From the NCBI GenBank assembly GCA_012861695.1, contig JAAOOA010000156.1, forward strand, positions 124,001-188,000: a stretch of DNA of 64,000 bases, in the 5' to 3' direction. Of this stretch, positions 11,521 through 24,205 are shown one piece after another. How positions within the stretch are numbered: the first letter of the stretch is position 1; the number at the start of each line of letters is the position of its first letter. Both the position numbers and the translations under genes were made by a program. This DNA is from Trematomus loennbergii. Its lineage: Eukaryota > Chordata > Actinopteri > Perciformes > Nototheniidae. The notes under the pieces were generated by a model. That model saw only the letters and a program-made list of their open reading frames with translations, was not told the DNA's origin and searched no databases.

Positions 11521-13447
11521 GTTGATAGCTGGTTCTGATAGTCAAATTACTGGAGCAGAAACTTCACCAATTTCACCGAATAATTCCCAGTTTAGTTTCA
11601 TAAACTACAAAATACTTGATAACAACTCTTCATTCTAGTTGAAAGATAAGGCTCATCATTTGATTTTTTTATACAGGTTTAACTGAAACATGTGACAATT
11701 AAAGAAAACAAGCTTTTATCTTGGTTTTACACACTCTTCCCCACACACACACACGTTTTTTTCATTTCCTGTCCGAGAAAACACTGCTCACAGCAGCTGA
11801 CAGTAAAAGAGGTCACGTTGAGACAAGGACACATTTTTTTTTCGAGATTTGCACTGCAAATGTTTTTTTCAAAATGGCTTTGATTGGGTAATTTCTGCCA
11901 CCAGAGAATCTCTTACTACATTTCTTTTTAAATAATTAAAATAAAATTGTGATGAAGAGACTTTTACCATATTTGTAACAAACCCAATGTGTCCCACCTT
12001 GGAATAATTATTAACTGATTTACAGACCCATAAAGGTTTGCTTTTAAAAACTAAATCTTATATTACATTTTTTTATTAAAAAATGCTTGTACTTTTTATG
12101 CTCTAAACTTAACTCCAAACTGTGTATTATTATCAGGAAGTAGTTTGTCTATCAGTCTTACCAACATGTTTGGCGCAGACATCTTTGATTGTTTTGGTGT
12201 CGTTGGTCCTGCTGACATGGTTGCTATGGTTACAGATGATCGAGCCACTTGATTGGTGGACCTGGAGAAAAGTATCAGGGATCCCCTCTGACCGCTCTCC
12301 TCCCTCCTGACTGCAGGTTCTGGTTTCACATGTGAAAGTGCTGTTGATGTGAGAGTCCTGTGAGCTGCAGGTCACAGTGAAGCTACAGGAGGAAGAGCTA
12401 TCAGAGACAGAGCTCACTGTGAGGAGAGGGAGAGACGCTCGATCTGAGGAGGGAAGAAGCAGGTGAAGAGTTTTAGAAACAAGACCACAGAAACTCTATC
12501 AGTGTTTGAGAGGTTAACAAACCTACCTTGAACTTTGACGTTATATTTAGCTACTTTTTCTGTTTTATCCCTTTCCAACACAGCAGTATAAACTCCACCG
12601 TCTGCCTCTTGGAGATTCTTCAATTTCACAGAGTAATTCTTCACAGGAAACTCAAGCCTTCCATCGTAATTAGCAGCAACTTTTTTGTCCTTAGAATTGA
12701 ATCTCACTATGTTACTTTTATTAAATGTCCAGACAAATAAATCGGTTTCATTAAGAACAACATCTTTGGTGACATTCAGAAGCAAATCCTCTCCCTTCAG
12801 CACAAACACAGTCTCAGCACTGATCCCTGTGAAACAGTAGACACATCGTACAGTAAATATCACATACATTATGTTTATTTGGGCAAAACTGAATATTTCT
12901 CTATTCCTACTATATGTGATTATAAAATCCTTCATCTAATGAAAAATCAAAGGTTGAAAATATCTTTAAATCTTGGATTAGCTTTGACCCTTGAAGCTGC
13001 TTAGAGGCGTTTATCAGGTGAAAGTTAAGTATTTATGTTTCTTTTTCATGTGAGAAATTATTTCCATTCTGTCTCGTATGAAAATCAGGGGACTTTTTTA
13101 CACCTTGCTTATTAACCCCCCCCAGATTAAACAGAGATTTACTCCTTTTTACATAACTGTATATATCAAAATATCTCCATACAATTTTACATTTAATTGG
13201 TATTTTAATTTTGCTACTTTATTAAATGACAATAAGCAGATAACTGATAATTGTATACATTTCGAAATACTATCTAATTTAAATATACGATTCAAAAAAG
13301 CATTACGTTTCTAATCTTATATTGTTTAAGTAGTGCTACAATACAACAACTTTGACTGTGAGAACAAAACAAGTTAATGTTCTTACCTTTTGATTCACAT
13401 AAATAAAGCTCATAAACGACTAAGAGAATTATAACAAACAACTTCAT
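10174..13447 (-). CDS. SLAM/CD2-family immunoglobulin receptor, copy 3 (complete ORF, 302 aa)
   Basis: Six minus-strand exons join with consistent phases: 13387-13447 (signal, MKLFVIILLVVYELYLCES), 12527-12826 (V-like), 12162-12443 (C2), 11155-11256 (TM), 10776-10819 and 10174-10293 (tail). The sum is 909 nt with no stop. The V domain (about residues 21-120) has no cysteine pair, as in CD2/SLAM D1 domains, and ends ADGGVYTAV. The C2 domain (about 121-214) has six cysteines and NST and NHS sites. The TM is about 224-243, followed by RKRRT. Tail Tyr259 sits in ENTVYETAQ, similar to an ITSM but with Ala at +3. A second ITSM-like motif seen in copy 4 is recoded here by compensating indels. The conserved SWTND of C2 reads SRTND. 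Likely a leukocyte surface receptor; the exact orthologue is not assigned. Confidence 0.85.
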
Positions 13448-13499
13448 TCTGCAAATGTGCTGTATGCGGAAAGTCACAGTGTTTTGTCAGTTTCCTCTC

Positions 13500-14345
13500 A
13501 GGTTCATTGCTCATGTCTTTGAAACCAGCCTGTGTCCATATTCGACATGATTCGACTTTGCCTTCAAAACACAAAATCACCTTTATAAGCACTTTTTTTT
13601 TTAGGTTTATCTCTTTATCTTAAACACTATTTACATTCCAGGGCTCGATGTTAATTCAATACAATTTAACATTTACATTAATTTCCCAACATGTCATTAT
13701 ATTCACCCTCATTAATGGCACACATTCCCATCAGAATAAAATCATTTTCAGTCACATCCAACATAACTTTCACATTCTCTGCACTCACCTCTGAAAAAAT
13801 GTAAAAGGGCTACGAGAAACTGTTCCCTATTAGTTTGATAAAGTTAGTAAATCATAAATCCCATGGAAAGGCAAGCTTACAATGCTAACAATAACATTTG
13901 CAACCTGCTATAACCTGTCTACATCATGTAAGTGGAGCTGCTGTTGAAACTGCCACTGGGTGAAAGGGGGCGTGGAAAGGGCTCTGTTTGAGAGAGAGGA
14001 GGAGGAAGAAGGAAGCTGAACATACATTGAAGCAGGGTGAGTCTGAGGACCATGAGGATGGAGCAGCAAACCAGGCCAGAGCCGGAGCATTTTCCCTCCT
14101 TGACTTCTTTTCTGTAAAGCATTTCTTTCCTTGGATATATGTTTGCCTTTTGAATGACATTGGATTTTCATTTTACTGTATAACTCGCATTAAAGAGGCC
14201 CTATTATGCTTTTGATGGTTTTCAATTTGTTATATAGGTGTGTGCTTGTAAATGCTCTGCAAATAGTCCCTCCAGAGAGAGTTTCTATCACACACACTCA
14301 CTTGTTATTTGCCCCTCTCTTCCCCATGCAGGCTTCAGACTGAGG
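13500..14345. repeat. Inverted duplicate of 58290-59100 (SLAM 5' flank plus MITE)
   Basis: Upstream of copy 3, this stretch is the reverse complement of the 5' flank of SLAM copy 6. It includes 'ctccggctctggcctggttt' (14073-14092 / 58523-58542). A MITE end (attaaagaggccctattatg at 14190, matched by 58405-58424) lies inside it. Homology stops near 14345. Confidence 0.75.
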
Positions 14346-14432
14346 CCTGACAAATAGGCCCAGTGCTTAACAGGTCCAAGGTCTTTATTTGTCATTCAAA
14401 CATAGCTACAGTGTAGTTGTTACGTGCCGTAG

Positions 14433-14435
<3 letters not shown>

Positions 14436-14477
<42 letters not shown>
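14436..14477. repeat. (TG)n microsatellite
   Basis: About 20 uninterrupted TG units, followed by a short (TC)n run. Confidence 0.95.
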
Positions 14478-14478
<1 letters not shown>

Positions 14479-16018
14479 TCTCTCTCCCTCTGGTTGTCCC
14501 TAGGTGCAGCCTCTCCCCAGCTGCAGCCTCTCCCCCAGGTGCTCCCAATAAAATCATTGTGTTGCCTTCAGATTACGGAGATTTCAAAAAAACATAAATG
14601 ACATTTTTATTTGTATGATCAAGATGTTTAAAAAAATATTTAGTTGTTCTTTGTACAGTGTGTTTATGCTTGTTTACATTTGAATGAAAGCATACATGGT
14701 GCCATTTAATAAAGCTGTTTTATTCCTATATATTTCGTTATCTATTATGTGTTAATGCAAATGAACAAATTACTCACACATATATTTTTTATTTATTTGA
14801 TTGTAATAAAGATCATGTGTGGCAATTCTTTGTTTCACTCTGCTGTGACAATGTGTTCCATTACATTTACTAATTACCTAATCATCAGTAAACTACTGTA
14901 AGTATCTGATTATTTATATAACCTAAACTAATTACTTTACATTACTTTGGGGACAAATCAATATCAATGCAATGCAAATAAATACAACAAGGCTTTAACC
15001 TAGGTGTAAAACAACAGAACAATGTAACCTTAGAAAAAAAGAAATAAAAATAAGTTTGTTTAGTTTCAACAATGGGTCTTCTGCTCTTTTTATAACAAAC
15101 AGAATATGCTTATTTAAAGTTCACTGCAGTATATTAATTAAGAGCTTTCACAGCATTTGTAACGAATCAGCTGTCCACCCACTGAGCTGTCAATTAATAC
15201 ATGAAATACACTCACATTACATTATATGACATACTTACATCACATTTATTAAGAAGCGTCTTAAGGGCCTCAGACCATGAAGAAACTACCTCAAAAAAGA
15301 AAGAATCCTGCAGGTACATTCACTTAGCAAAATCAATGTCGGTGCAACTGCATTGGTGACTGCATAAAACAATACACATCATTTTTTTAAATCAGGTGTC
15401 CATCTGCCGCATTTAAAAGAATATTTCTTTTAAAAAGAAGAAAGTGAAAGTATCATAAATTAAAAACAAATACCTACGAAGTGGACCACAGAAAAACCAT
15501 CATTTACAAATCATTAACCTGCAAATTCTTCTTTAAATGAAATGTTGACTCCTTGGAAACTGATTATATATTAACAGCTGGAACTGAAGGCAAAGCTTTC
15601 AATGGCGGTAATGTTGTTTCACTTTTCTCCTTTCAACACAAAATGATGGAGAATTTTCAATTCAATTCATGACTTCTTTAAACTATAGGCAACGATGATG
15701 TACAGGAAGATTAGCTTTGGCTTCACTCGAGACTCGGTGTTGTGAGACTCTTGAACTGATCATTGTGTGAGAATGAGCCTCGTAATATATACTTATTTTC
15801 TTGAAAATGTATTGTAACATTGTAATCATTCTTATAATCCCCCTTTTTGTTGTTATGTAGCATGAAACAACACATTTCTTTAACTCTAAGGGTAAACACT
15901 ATCAAATCTTTTGCATACAATAACATTAATTCCACTACATGTAATCTGTTTCTCTCAAAGCCTGTCGTTAAAACTGTGTGTAAAATGGAGAAAACCGTTC
16001 GATCCAATGATCTTCTTC

Positions 16019-16200
16019 TTGCCGGCAGTGGCTCAGTCAGTAGGGGCTTGGACTGGGAGCCGTGGGGTCGCCGGTTCAAGTCCCTGAACAGACCTAAAAT
16101 ATGGAGTGTGGACTGCTACTTGGAGAAGTCCCAGTCCACCTCCTGGGCCCTGCTGTGGTGCCCTTGAGCAAGGCATTAGACACCCCCAACCCCCCAAGTG
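16019..16200 (+). repeat. tRNA-derived SINE
   Basis: An A-box-like TGGCTCAGTCAGTAG and a B-box GGTTCAAGTCC (16073) are followed by the conserved fish SINE body ending 'gcccttgagcaaggca'. A minus-strand counterpart is at 54904-55100 in the inverted duplicate, so it was inserted before that duplication. Confidence 0.75.
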
Positions 16201-17062
16201 GTAAAATGTGTGATAAAGTGGGTTTCATCCTCCTACATCTGTTGTTAGCTTGATGCTAACTAGGATCAGTTGTTCCTGTTGCTCTTCAAGTTAGCTATAG
16301 TCTTTGAAAGATTCATTAAAATGTGCAAAACATCATTGCTTTCCAATATTTCAAAATATACTAATATAATCAGGTGCATACAACAGACAGAAATTAAAGA
16401 TATACAAAAAATTACAAAACACTAAGATGTAAAAAAATGTAATACATTTTGTCCCAGGATTGTCTGAGAGGAGTCAATAAATAATGTCCTTTGAGTCAAG
16501 ATGGCAGCCATAGCCATAGAGATACAGAATTCATAAACTGAAAGAAAAGCTGATGAGTCATTTCAACCGATCATTAACCAATCACAGCTGTGCATTGAAG
16601 GTGGAGTTAGAGCACTTCTGGGTGCAGACACAGGACGTGGTTTAGGATGTTCACACCAAAAGAGGGTAATGTGAAAATAAAGTCCATGGCTCAGTTGCCA
16701 TATGAAGCTTAGCGCAAGTTCAATCAGGAAGACCAAGCTCTTCATTCAGATTACACGTCACCACATTACACTCTCCTTCCTCATTAAGTGATCGGGGGCG
16801 TCACTCCCCAGCTAACCAATCTCTCCTCTCTCCATTCTCACAAGCCTATCATAGCTCCCGCTAATCCCTTTATATCTGCTCTTCCCTCTGTCAGCTGTCA
16901 TTTCAGTGACAAAACGCAACCCTCCTCCACCCTTTCACCTCCTGTCTCCTTCAGGACCAAGCTAAACCTTCTCCCTTGAGTCCGTTCCCACCTACTTATC
17001 ACCACCACCAGTGTCTAGACCCCGGGGGTTTCATCGGAGCGGTTCTTCCCCCTCCTGAATGA

Positions 17063-18883
17063 TTATCCTGCAAACTGGGGCCTAATCGCCAAACACCATT
17101 CCATACTCCTGTTATAATTGTGGTAATCATTATTATCCTGAGCGTACACACTCACACTCTCTAGCTGAGCTGTGTTTCTAGTCTCAGTGGGTGCTGGGGG
17201 TCCAGTGTGAGGACCAACCAAAGCGTAGGTGGAGGACAGACAAAGAGCTGAAGCTTCATCATCTGTTGGATCCTGAGGCCCGGCTGGAGCTACGAACTGG
17301 AACATAACAACACATTAATTTACCAAAGTTTGTTTGTATAATATTGTATTTTCATGTCATATATTCCTCAAATACAATACAATTCCATATCATTGACTAC
17401 AACAGTGATAATGGTGTTAAACAAAAATGTAAGATTCATTTGTATTTTCAGCAAAAAGGCATCACATGTTAGGTGTTATTAATCAAAAGCAGAGTAAGGC
17501 CAAATAAGCACACACAAAAAAGCATTTGCACTGCTAACACATACAGTACTTTGCATTTAGAGAAATATATGGGAAATTACAGGTCTCCTCTTTTCTTAAA
17601 AATTAAGATTTCTGTTTCTCTTAAAACAGTTATCTGTACGTTACTGTGTTTAACTTTTCACACAACTATCACACGGTTTGAAAACAAATGTATCTCAAGT
17701 GCAGCTTTCCCGTGAGAGGCTTCTGCTCTCAGCATGTGTTGTGTAAAAAATGCAGAAGTGCACACTCGGCTCAGTAGGAAGTCACATAGCTTTGGTTAAC
17801 GGCTGTGTGAGAAAGATATGAAGCAAAGCTGTGATCATGCATGAAAGAAACCTTTGGTAAATGTCACTGTGTCTGCATTATGTTTACGACACCAGCAGTT
17901 ATTAAGAGTTTTAAGAACATGAAGAAGGAGCATCGTTCCATCAATGCATAACTTTAAAAAAAAAAAACACACACAAGCAAACAACAAATACACATCACTA
18001 AGAAACACAGTGCAGTTTGAATACAATTATTGCCAGACAGAGACCTCAGCAGCAGGTTTAGAGAGAAGCATCGCGGTGCATCAGGTTAGTCGGACCCAAA
18101 GCTTTAAAAGAGCAAGCAGCACAACCAGAAATGTGAGCAGCAGGACCTGGAACTGCAGGCAGACGGTGGTGTAGAAAGGAGTCATGGATAAAAACAGTAA
18201 ATAGTAAATACATAATGCAGATATACTGTGTGCATAGTGTGTATAGTGATTAGTGTGCACAGTAGGCAATATAACTGTCTGAGGCTCCAGTTATGGATTA
18301 GCTTGTTCCTCATATTCAGTCCAAGTCTGTTTAAATTGTTCAAAATCTAAAATTAAATTACATTTTTTGTGAAAAGTAAAAAACCTTGTCTCTTACCTGA
18401 GCAGTATCATAAACTGTATTCTCAATCACTCTTTTGCCTGCAGGTTAGTCAAACAAAATACATGTGGATTTGCATTAATTTACATTTCATTTTGAGAGCT
18501 TCACCTTTAAAGCTTATTACCTTCATAACATTTACATTACTTGAGCTGCATCTGCATTGAGTCCAGATATTGTATATATATATATATATATGTGTCTAAA
18601 TGATATTTTTCCAGATAATATTATAAAGAGTGTGTTGCTGTGTGAGAGGTTTCAGATATGTTTTATGTGATTGCTCAATAGACAATGGGGATGTGTAGGT
18701 GGCATATGATGAACTTGAATAAAACACTTAATTCCCACAAACAGTAAAACAAAAATAAATGTTTTTGATCAAATGCACACTTAGACGTACTTGTTCTTCT
18801 CTTTCGAAGACACCAAATGGCGAGAGCGAGAATTGGGAAGAATACTCCCCAAATGCTGCGACCACTGTTTGTTGGTTGATGAT
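17063..18883 (-). pseudogene. SLAM/CD2-type receptor, copy 4 (TM and tail exons only)
   Basis: Three intact minus-strand exons: TM 18791-18883 (HQPTNSGRSIWGVFFPILAL, donor caa|gtacgt), tail 18397-18437 (KRVIENTVYDTAQ) and tail 17063-17296 (77 aa). The last exon contains SSTYALVG, which fits the relaxed ITSM pattern S/T-x-Y-x-x-V/I/L, and later SVYAQDNNDYHNYN. No signal, V or C2 exon is present upstream, because the homology stops near 19160. These exons could be expressed only if spliced to another transcript, so I call it a fragment. The three exons have no frameshift. Confidence 0.75.
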
Positions 18884-19160
18884 CTGTAAATAAAAACATA
18901 AGCCACATTATAATGCTTGGTTAAATTCATAAACTTAGTCAAGTGTGTTACTGCCATCACATCCTGCTAGACTGTTAGATTTAATTACACAAAGATATCT
19001 TAGGAGCAGACCTGATCTGATAATTTAATTAGTTTGATTTAACCCTAATATGTTAAACCAAACATTCAGTCATTCAGTTCAATGTGAAACTACCAAACTT
19101 CAACAGGTCACTGAATAAGAAAACACCACCTGGCTCTTGTTTAATCAAAGCAACGCTGGT

Positions 19161-20457
19161 AGATACAGTAGATGGTTTGACCACCCAACACACTGCTGAG
19201 CATAATCTAAAGCACTTTCATCTTTTATCTTTTGTACAGTATGCTCTGTACATAGAGGTTTCTGCAGAGAAAAGATTGCTTGAGTATACAGAAATACAGT
19301 AAATGAAGAAATACAAATGAGTTGTTGAAAAATGCTTCGGATCTCTCCTAAGTGTGATGCATTGTTTGCCAAAACCCAGTTTGTAACTGCTGCTTACCGT
19401 GCCTCATTGAAAATCCTTAACCTTCCACCTGCACATCTTTGTTTCTCAGTCCTTCAGAAAACAACACAGACATAGTGGTTGGTCAGTGTCTGTGTTGCAT
19501 AAAAGTAAGCCTACCACAGTACATTGTGCAGGATTTTTGTACAGTTATAGTATGCAACATGCCAACAATTCAATTACAGTAATGAAGTAAATACATTTCA
19601 CACAACAGATAAGCACTGATATATCATGAATCATGCAGAGCTAAAAACTGGTAACCTGTTTTCAAGTCTAAGTGTCCGGATTACAGAGGCAACAGTACAT
19701 CGGCTTAGATTAGGCTGAACCCTCTCCAGCCTCTCTCATCGTCAAACCATGGTTGATAACATTTCATTTCATAGAGAGTACTCTTCTTTGTCCACGTCCT
19801 CTCCCTCCAGCTCTACCTCTTCCTCTCATTCCTCCTCCTCTCACTCTCAGCCCAGCTCTTCCTCTTGCTCTTCCTCTTCCATTGTTGCTGTAAGAAAGTG
19901 CTCACCTGTGGTCTTTTTATAGTGATAACATCCTTATTGATGAACAACAATTATGCAATCAGGTGTTTGTTCAGGTGGAACGTGTTTCTTGATTATGAGT
20001 CCATGTGTGAGGCATTTTGAATATCAGTGTTATGTATGTGCTAACACGTGACTTTATGTCAGATGCCTGTGTCTTACGTGGAGAAACGTGTGCAGTGGTT
20101 TGCAAAAAGTGCCATGTTGATTTGCAAATTGTGTGAAAAGCTGAAAACGTGTTTAGAGTTTTGGAGATTTGAGTCGATGTTTTGCTCTTTGAGTGTCAGT
20201 TAAAATAATTGTGCTTTATGTATAATTTTAGTGTGTTAGCAATCGAGAAAAACTGTAAGTATTTTTGGGTGCAGTGCGTGATTTTGCAAGAATAATGAGG
20301 TGTTTTGCACTTTGGGTGTGTGGTTTTGAGAATTGTGTTTAGTGTTTTGAGAAAATAAGCCCTGTAAACATTGTCTTAATCTTAACCCCTTAAAATACAT
20401 TGTCATTTCATATCTAGCTTTCCTTTTTAAAATGCTATGTTCATTGTATTGTTGTAT
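19161..20457. other. Interval without a recognised gene
   Basis: No supported ORF. 19790-19880 is a pyrimidine-rich CTCTTCCTC stretch. The rest is AT-rich with no identified repeat family. Confidence 0.5.
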
Positions 20458-20644
20458 TGACACTAAATGGTAAAGCATCTTATATTTCAACTTGGCCAAA
20501 AGGCACTATACATACATATTGAAAGAATATTGCCGCCTGCTGGCTGACCTCAACAAGTGCAGCAGGCGGCAATATTCTTTCAATATGTATGTATAGTGCC
20601 TTTTGGCCAAGTTGAAATATAAGATGCTTTACCATTTAGTGTCA
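20458..20644. repeat. Perfect palindrome, 85-bp arms and 17-nt loop
   Basis: 20458-20542 is the exact reverse complement of 20560-20644. The centre reads CTGCTG ... CAGCAG. An RNA from either strand would form a long perfect hairpin. Confidence 0.95.
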
Positions 20645-20859
20645 TTTCTCCTCATTTCAACAGCCAAGTGGGGGGGGGGTACAACTGGACAATATTTCCT
20701 TCAGTTATGTCAGTATTCAAATATTTATTGAAATGTAATGAATGCAGTTACTGTTTACCCGAGTTTCTGAATAACTAGTGCCACAGTTTATTTGCCAACC
20801 TTCAGAGTCATGGTGAAAAATTCAAACAACATTGGAGTAGTTTGTGGGGGTATTATAAT

Positions 20860-21066
20860 TTAGTAGATCAAGTAGAAACCGACTAAATGGCCCATCAGGA
20901 GTTTAAACATTGCCCCTTTCTGGTTTGAACTGGAATCTTGTATCCGGAAAGTGTCAGACATGAATTCAGCGTCCTCCATAACGCTCAAAATATCCAATAT
21001 TGTCAAATGAATGCTAGACAGAATCAATGAAAGAAAGATACATTCTTTAAGAAATGCAAACTTCAT
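20860..21066 (-). repeat. Fragment related to the insertion in SLAM copy 6
   Basis: The minus-strand reading contains VMEDAEFMSDTFRI, which aligns without gaps to VIEDAESISDSFRI encoded near 59900. This looks like two diverged members of one unnamed repeat family. No protein family was recognised. Confidence 0.35.
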
Positions 21067-21311
21067 GATATTCAGAAGCAGGTCTCTAAATGCTCTGTGA
21101 CCCCATGTCTGAGTTTCCCCATCAACTAGGACACCGAGGCCAAACAGGAAGGTAGTGGAGAAGTGAGAAAAACGACAAATAAATATGCAAGGGACGAATA
21201 CAGAGCTGGTGAGAAAAGCCTGCAGAGAGGGAGAACGTTTCTAGAGTTTCTAAGGATAATTAAAACAGAGGTAAGTCCACAAACAGTAGCCAAATGCACT
21301 TACTGACCCTG

Positions 21312-21317
21312 ACACAC

Positions 21318-21377
<60 letters not shown>

Positions 21378-21420
21378 ACACACACACACACACCACACAC
21401 ACACACACACACCACACACA

Positions 21421-21468
<48 letters not shown>
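21312..21468. repeat. (CA)n microsatellite with interruptions
   Basis: About 157 bp of CA with occasional CC or CAC interruptions. The long ORFs here in several frames are repeat artefacts. Confidence 0.95.
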
Positions 21469-21469
<1 letters not shown>

Positions 21470-21826
21470 CGTTCTCTCTCAGGCTTGACTAACCACCATG
21501 CATATCACATGTCCCCGTTTAGAGGTAGTGTTTGGTGAGATAAAATGTACACAACTGAAGTTAAGCACATATCAGTAGACCATATCGAGGTTTGAAAAGG
21601 CCCCACTTCTCATCTAGGGATGACACACACTGCACACACATCACACGACAGTCATGCTCATGTCTCCTGCTGGCCACAATGTGACTGACTCACTGTGACA
21701 CCTCTACACTTTAATCATGAGGGACGTGTATTTTTAGGAGGGAACATTTGTTGACATGTGCAAAGGAAGATAGAAATCACCCGGACATTTCTCACTTACT
21801 CACTTAGAATGTCCCTATAATCTATT

Positions 21827-22065
21827 TAAATTAAGATCTCCTTTATTAATCCACAAGGGGAAATTCCGTTTTTGACTCCGGTGTTTTTTTACAGATACAC
21901 AAATAGGCCCGAAATGCACACACACATGCACAAACAGGACCTGGGCAATTATCAATGCTCAAGGACACCTCAGCAGTGCCCAGTAGGTGAACTGGCACCT
22001 CTCTAACTACCAGTCCACACCCCGTATTTTTGGTCCGATCGAAACTTGAACCAAGCGACCCTGTA
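21827..22065 (-). repeat. Degenerate tRNA-derived SINE
   Basis: The minus-strand sequence has a B-box-like GGTTCAAGTTTCG followed by the same body as the 16019 SINE (gtgtggactggtagttagag and 'gaggtgtccttgagca'). The plus-strand left end shows 'ctcctttattaatccacaag', a typical 3' end. Confidence 0.55.
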
Positions 22066-22665
22066 AAAAGTAAAATACCTGCAGATACATTGTAATGGAG
22101 TGAAACCATAAAGCAGCAGAACATGGAAGTACTGCAGTAACCATTGTTAAACTACTGTATGACCCATCAGAGTTAATTCCCACAGTGCTGTAAACGCATT
22201 GTTCTCATCTCCGAACGTCCCCATCCAGCTTCCTTCAAAATCAACCTTATACATAATCTGGTAAGGGCTAGTCCACATGTATAACAACGTGCTTTAACAA
22301 TGGATATGAGAAACATTACTACAATGTTACAGTAAAAGAGATTAAGTATAATAAAGTCATATTGTCCAGGATGTATATAATTGTACAAATCCATTTAAAG
22401 CCGGTTTAAAAAGTCAGATCAGTTTTTGGATAAGGTAAAAAAGAAAATACAGAGGTTGTGGGAATTGTTATTTATTCCAATTTGTTGGTCTTGTCAGCAA
22501 ATGGTCATCCACCCTCAATTGCAAATTTAGATATAGGAACTGCAAGAATAGATATTTTTGCCGTTTTGAAATCATCGCCCTTCTTCACTTATTTTAGTGA
22601 TTTCAAATAAAAGAGGCGGGGATGACTGTGCTTGTGTCGGTGTGAGACGAGACAAGCACACATTT
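22066..22665. other. Interval without a recognised gene
   Basis: AT-rich sequence. I see nothing I can name. Confidence 0.5.
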
Positions 22666-22666
22666 C

Positions 22667-23370
22667 AGAATCAGAATCAGAATACCTTTATTAGTCCCAC
22701 AGAGGGTAAATGTACGTTGTTACAACAGAAAAAGAGCCACAGAGAGCTTAATGTTACAAGTTACATATGTTACATGCATTAAAAAGTACTAAGATAAAAA
22801 ACAAAGTTATGATATAATAAAACATATAATGAACAAAAAAAGTTACACAATTTACAAAATACACATCCTGTAACAGTTCTTAGGATTTAGCACATAGGTA
22901 TTTAACAGCAAGGGGTGTTTATAGTCTGTATTGTGGTGTGTGTAGGGGGGGGGGGGTCTACTAGGGGCTGTGCTGGTCTGACCGCTGCAGGAAGGAAGGA
23001 CCTGCGGTATCTCTCTGTGAGACAGCGGGGGTGCAGCAGTCTGTTGCTGAAGGAGCTGCACAGTGAGGACAGGGTGTCCTGGAGGGGGTGGGACATATTG
23101 TCCAGCAGGGCGGACAGCTTGGCTGCCATTCTCCTGTCTCCCACCACCTCCACAGTGTCCAGAGGAATCCCCAGGACAGAGCTGGCCTTCCTTACCAGTC
23201 TGTTCAGTCTCTTCCTGTCAGCAGCCGAGATGCTGCTGCCCCCAGGCCACACCATAGGAATGGCTGATGCCACAACAGTCATAAAATGTCTGAAGGAGTG
23301 CCCCCTGCACCCCGAAAGACCTCAGTCTCCTCAGCAGAAAGAGTCTGCTCTGTCCCTTCTTGTACAGAGC
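22667..23370 (-). mobile_element. LINE 3' fragment (CR1/Rex/jockey-type reverse transcriptase C-terminus)
   Basis: The minus-strand translation contains RLFLLRRLRSFGVQ, then after a one-base frameshift near 23282 TVVASAIPMVWPGGSSISAA, NRLVRKASSVLG and SNRLLHPRCLTERYRRSF. These are the hallmark C-terminal blocks of fish non-LTR retrotransposons. The 3' tail at 22667-22700 repeats 'agaatcagaatacctttatt'. It is 5'-truncated and dead. Confidence 0.8.
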
Positions 23371-23940
23371 AGCAGAATTATCAGTCATTCATGTCATTTA
23401 GAGATTTCTGTTTCAGAAGGGGAATATCTGACATATATATATTGTCATGGTTAAAGTAAACTGTAGAGAGATGTGTGAAACTGTAATATGTAGAAGTGAC
23501 TTCATGCTAACGGGCTCTATTTTGTGTGAATGAGAGGAAGGAGCAGAGATGACTGTAGGAGTTTATTTTGAATATAGATTTGTTTTAGTTTACAGCCTCT
23601 CTGTGCATGCTTTTTGTCCAAATGTGTGTTGGACACCCCTCAACTAAGGAAGGCTAAGCATCTGATACGTGCAGATTGCATGTTTGCATCTGGGGCCAAC
23701 CACATCTGTTTTTGTTGTGGTTTAACCGTTGGCTTTACTAGTTTCTAAAGAGGATGTGTATGTGGGTGTTTAACAGGAAGAGAAGTTCTCATGAAATATG
23801 CAAAGGTGCACTATGGGTGGAGTAGGATTTAAAGTTTCTCTCACAAATCCTACAACTTTGCAGAAACAAGGCTAGACTACTCATTTAGTGACTGAGTCAG
23901 TTAGGTTGTGTGTGTGAAAGCTAGCTTCCTTGAGCAGCGA
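23371..23940. other. Interval without a recognised gene
   Basis: No supported ORF or repeat boundary. Confidence 0.45.
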
Positions 23941-23944
23941 CACC

Positions 23945-24060
23945 TTGTACTGCAGCCTCTGCCTCTGCATGAATGTGTATGTGAAGCGCTTTGCAGGGTC
24001 GTAAAGACTGGATAAAGCGCTATATGAAATGCAGTGCACTTACCATTTAATGTATAGGCT
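23945..24060 (+). repeat. Retrotransposon 3' end (gcgctatatgaaatgcag motif)
   Basis: The pair 'gtgaagcgctttgcagggtc' and 'taaagcgctatatgaaatgc' followed by 'ttaccattta' is a recurrent fish retroelement tail. Confidence 0.5.
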
Positions 24061-24124
24061 GTACACAACATATTCTGAATCTGTTGTGCAATCTATTTTG
24101 CAGGCAGTTCATCGAAGAGAGACC

Positions 24125-24126
<2 letters not shown>

Positions 24127-24204
<78 letters not shown>
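24127..24204. repeat. (GA)n microsatellite
   Basis: About 39 uninterrupted GA units. Confidence 0.95.

Positions 24205-24205
<1 letters not shown>

Larger units (their letters stand above)
14636..19160. repeat. Segmental duplication, unit A2 (direct match to 8580-11520; inverted match to 52030-55345)
   Basis: This block holds SLAM copy 4 and its 3' flank. The part from about 15723 to 19160 is a close reverse complement of 52030-55345, including the whole second tail exon and the SINE. The homology ends abruptly near 19160, where the C2 and V exons should begin. Confidence 0.78.

Noticed and set aside
12122..12310. Plus-strand ORF opposite the C2 exon
   Set aside because: Shadow of SLAM copy 3 on the minus strand.
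16019..16090. Functional tRNA gene
   Set aside because: A/B boxes are present, but no cloverleaf closes and the sequence continues into a SINE body.
22915..23454. Plus-strand 179-aa ORF
   Set aside because: Antisense shadow of the LINE reverse-transcriptase C-terminus on the minus strand.
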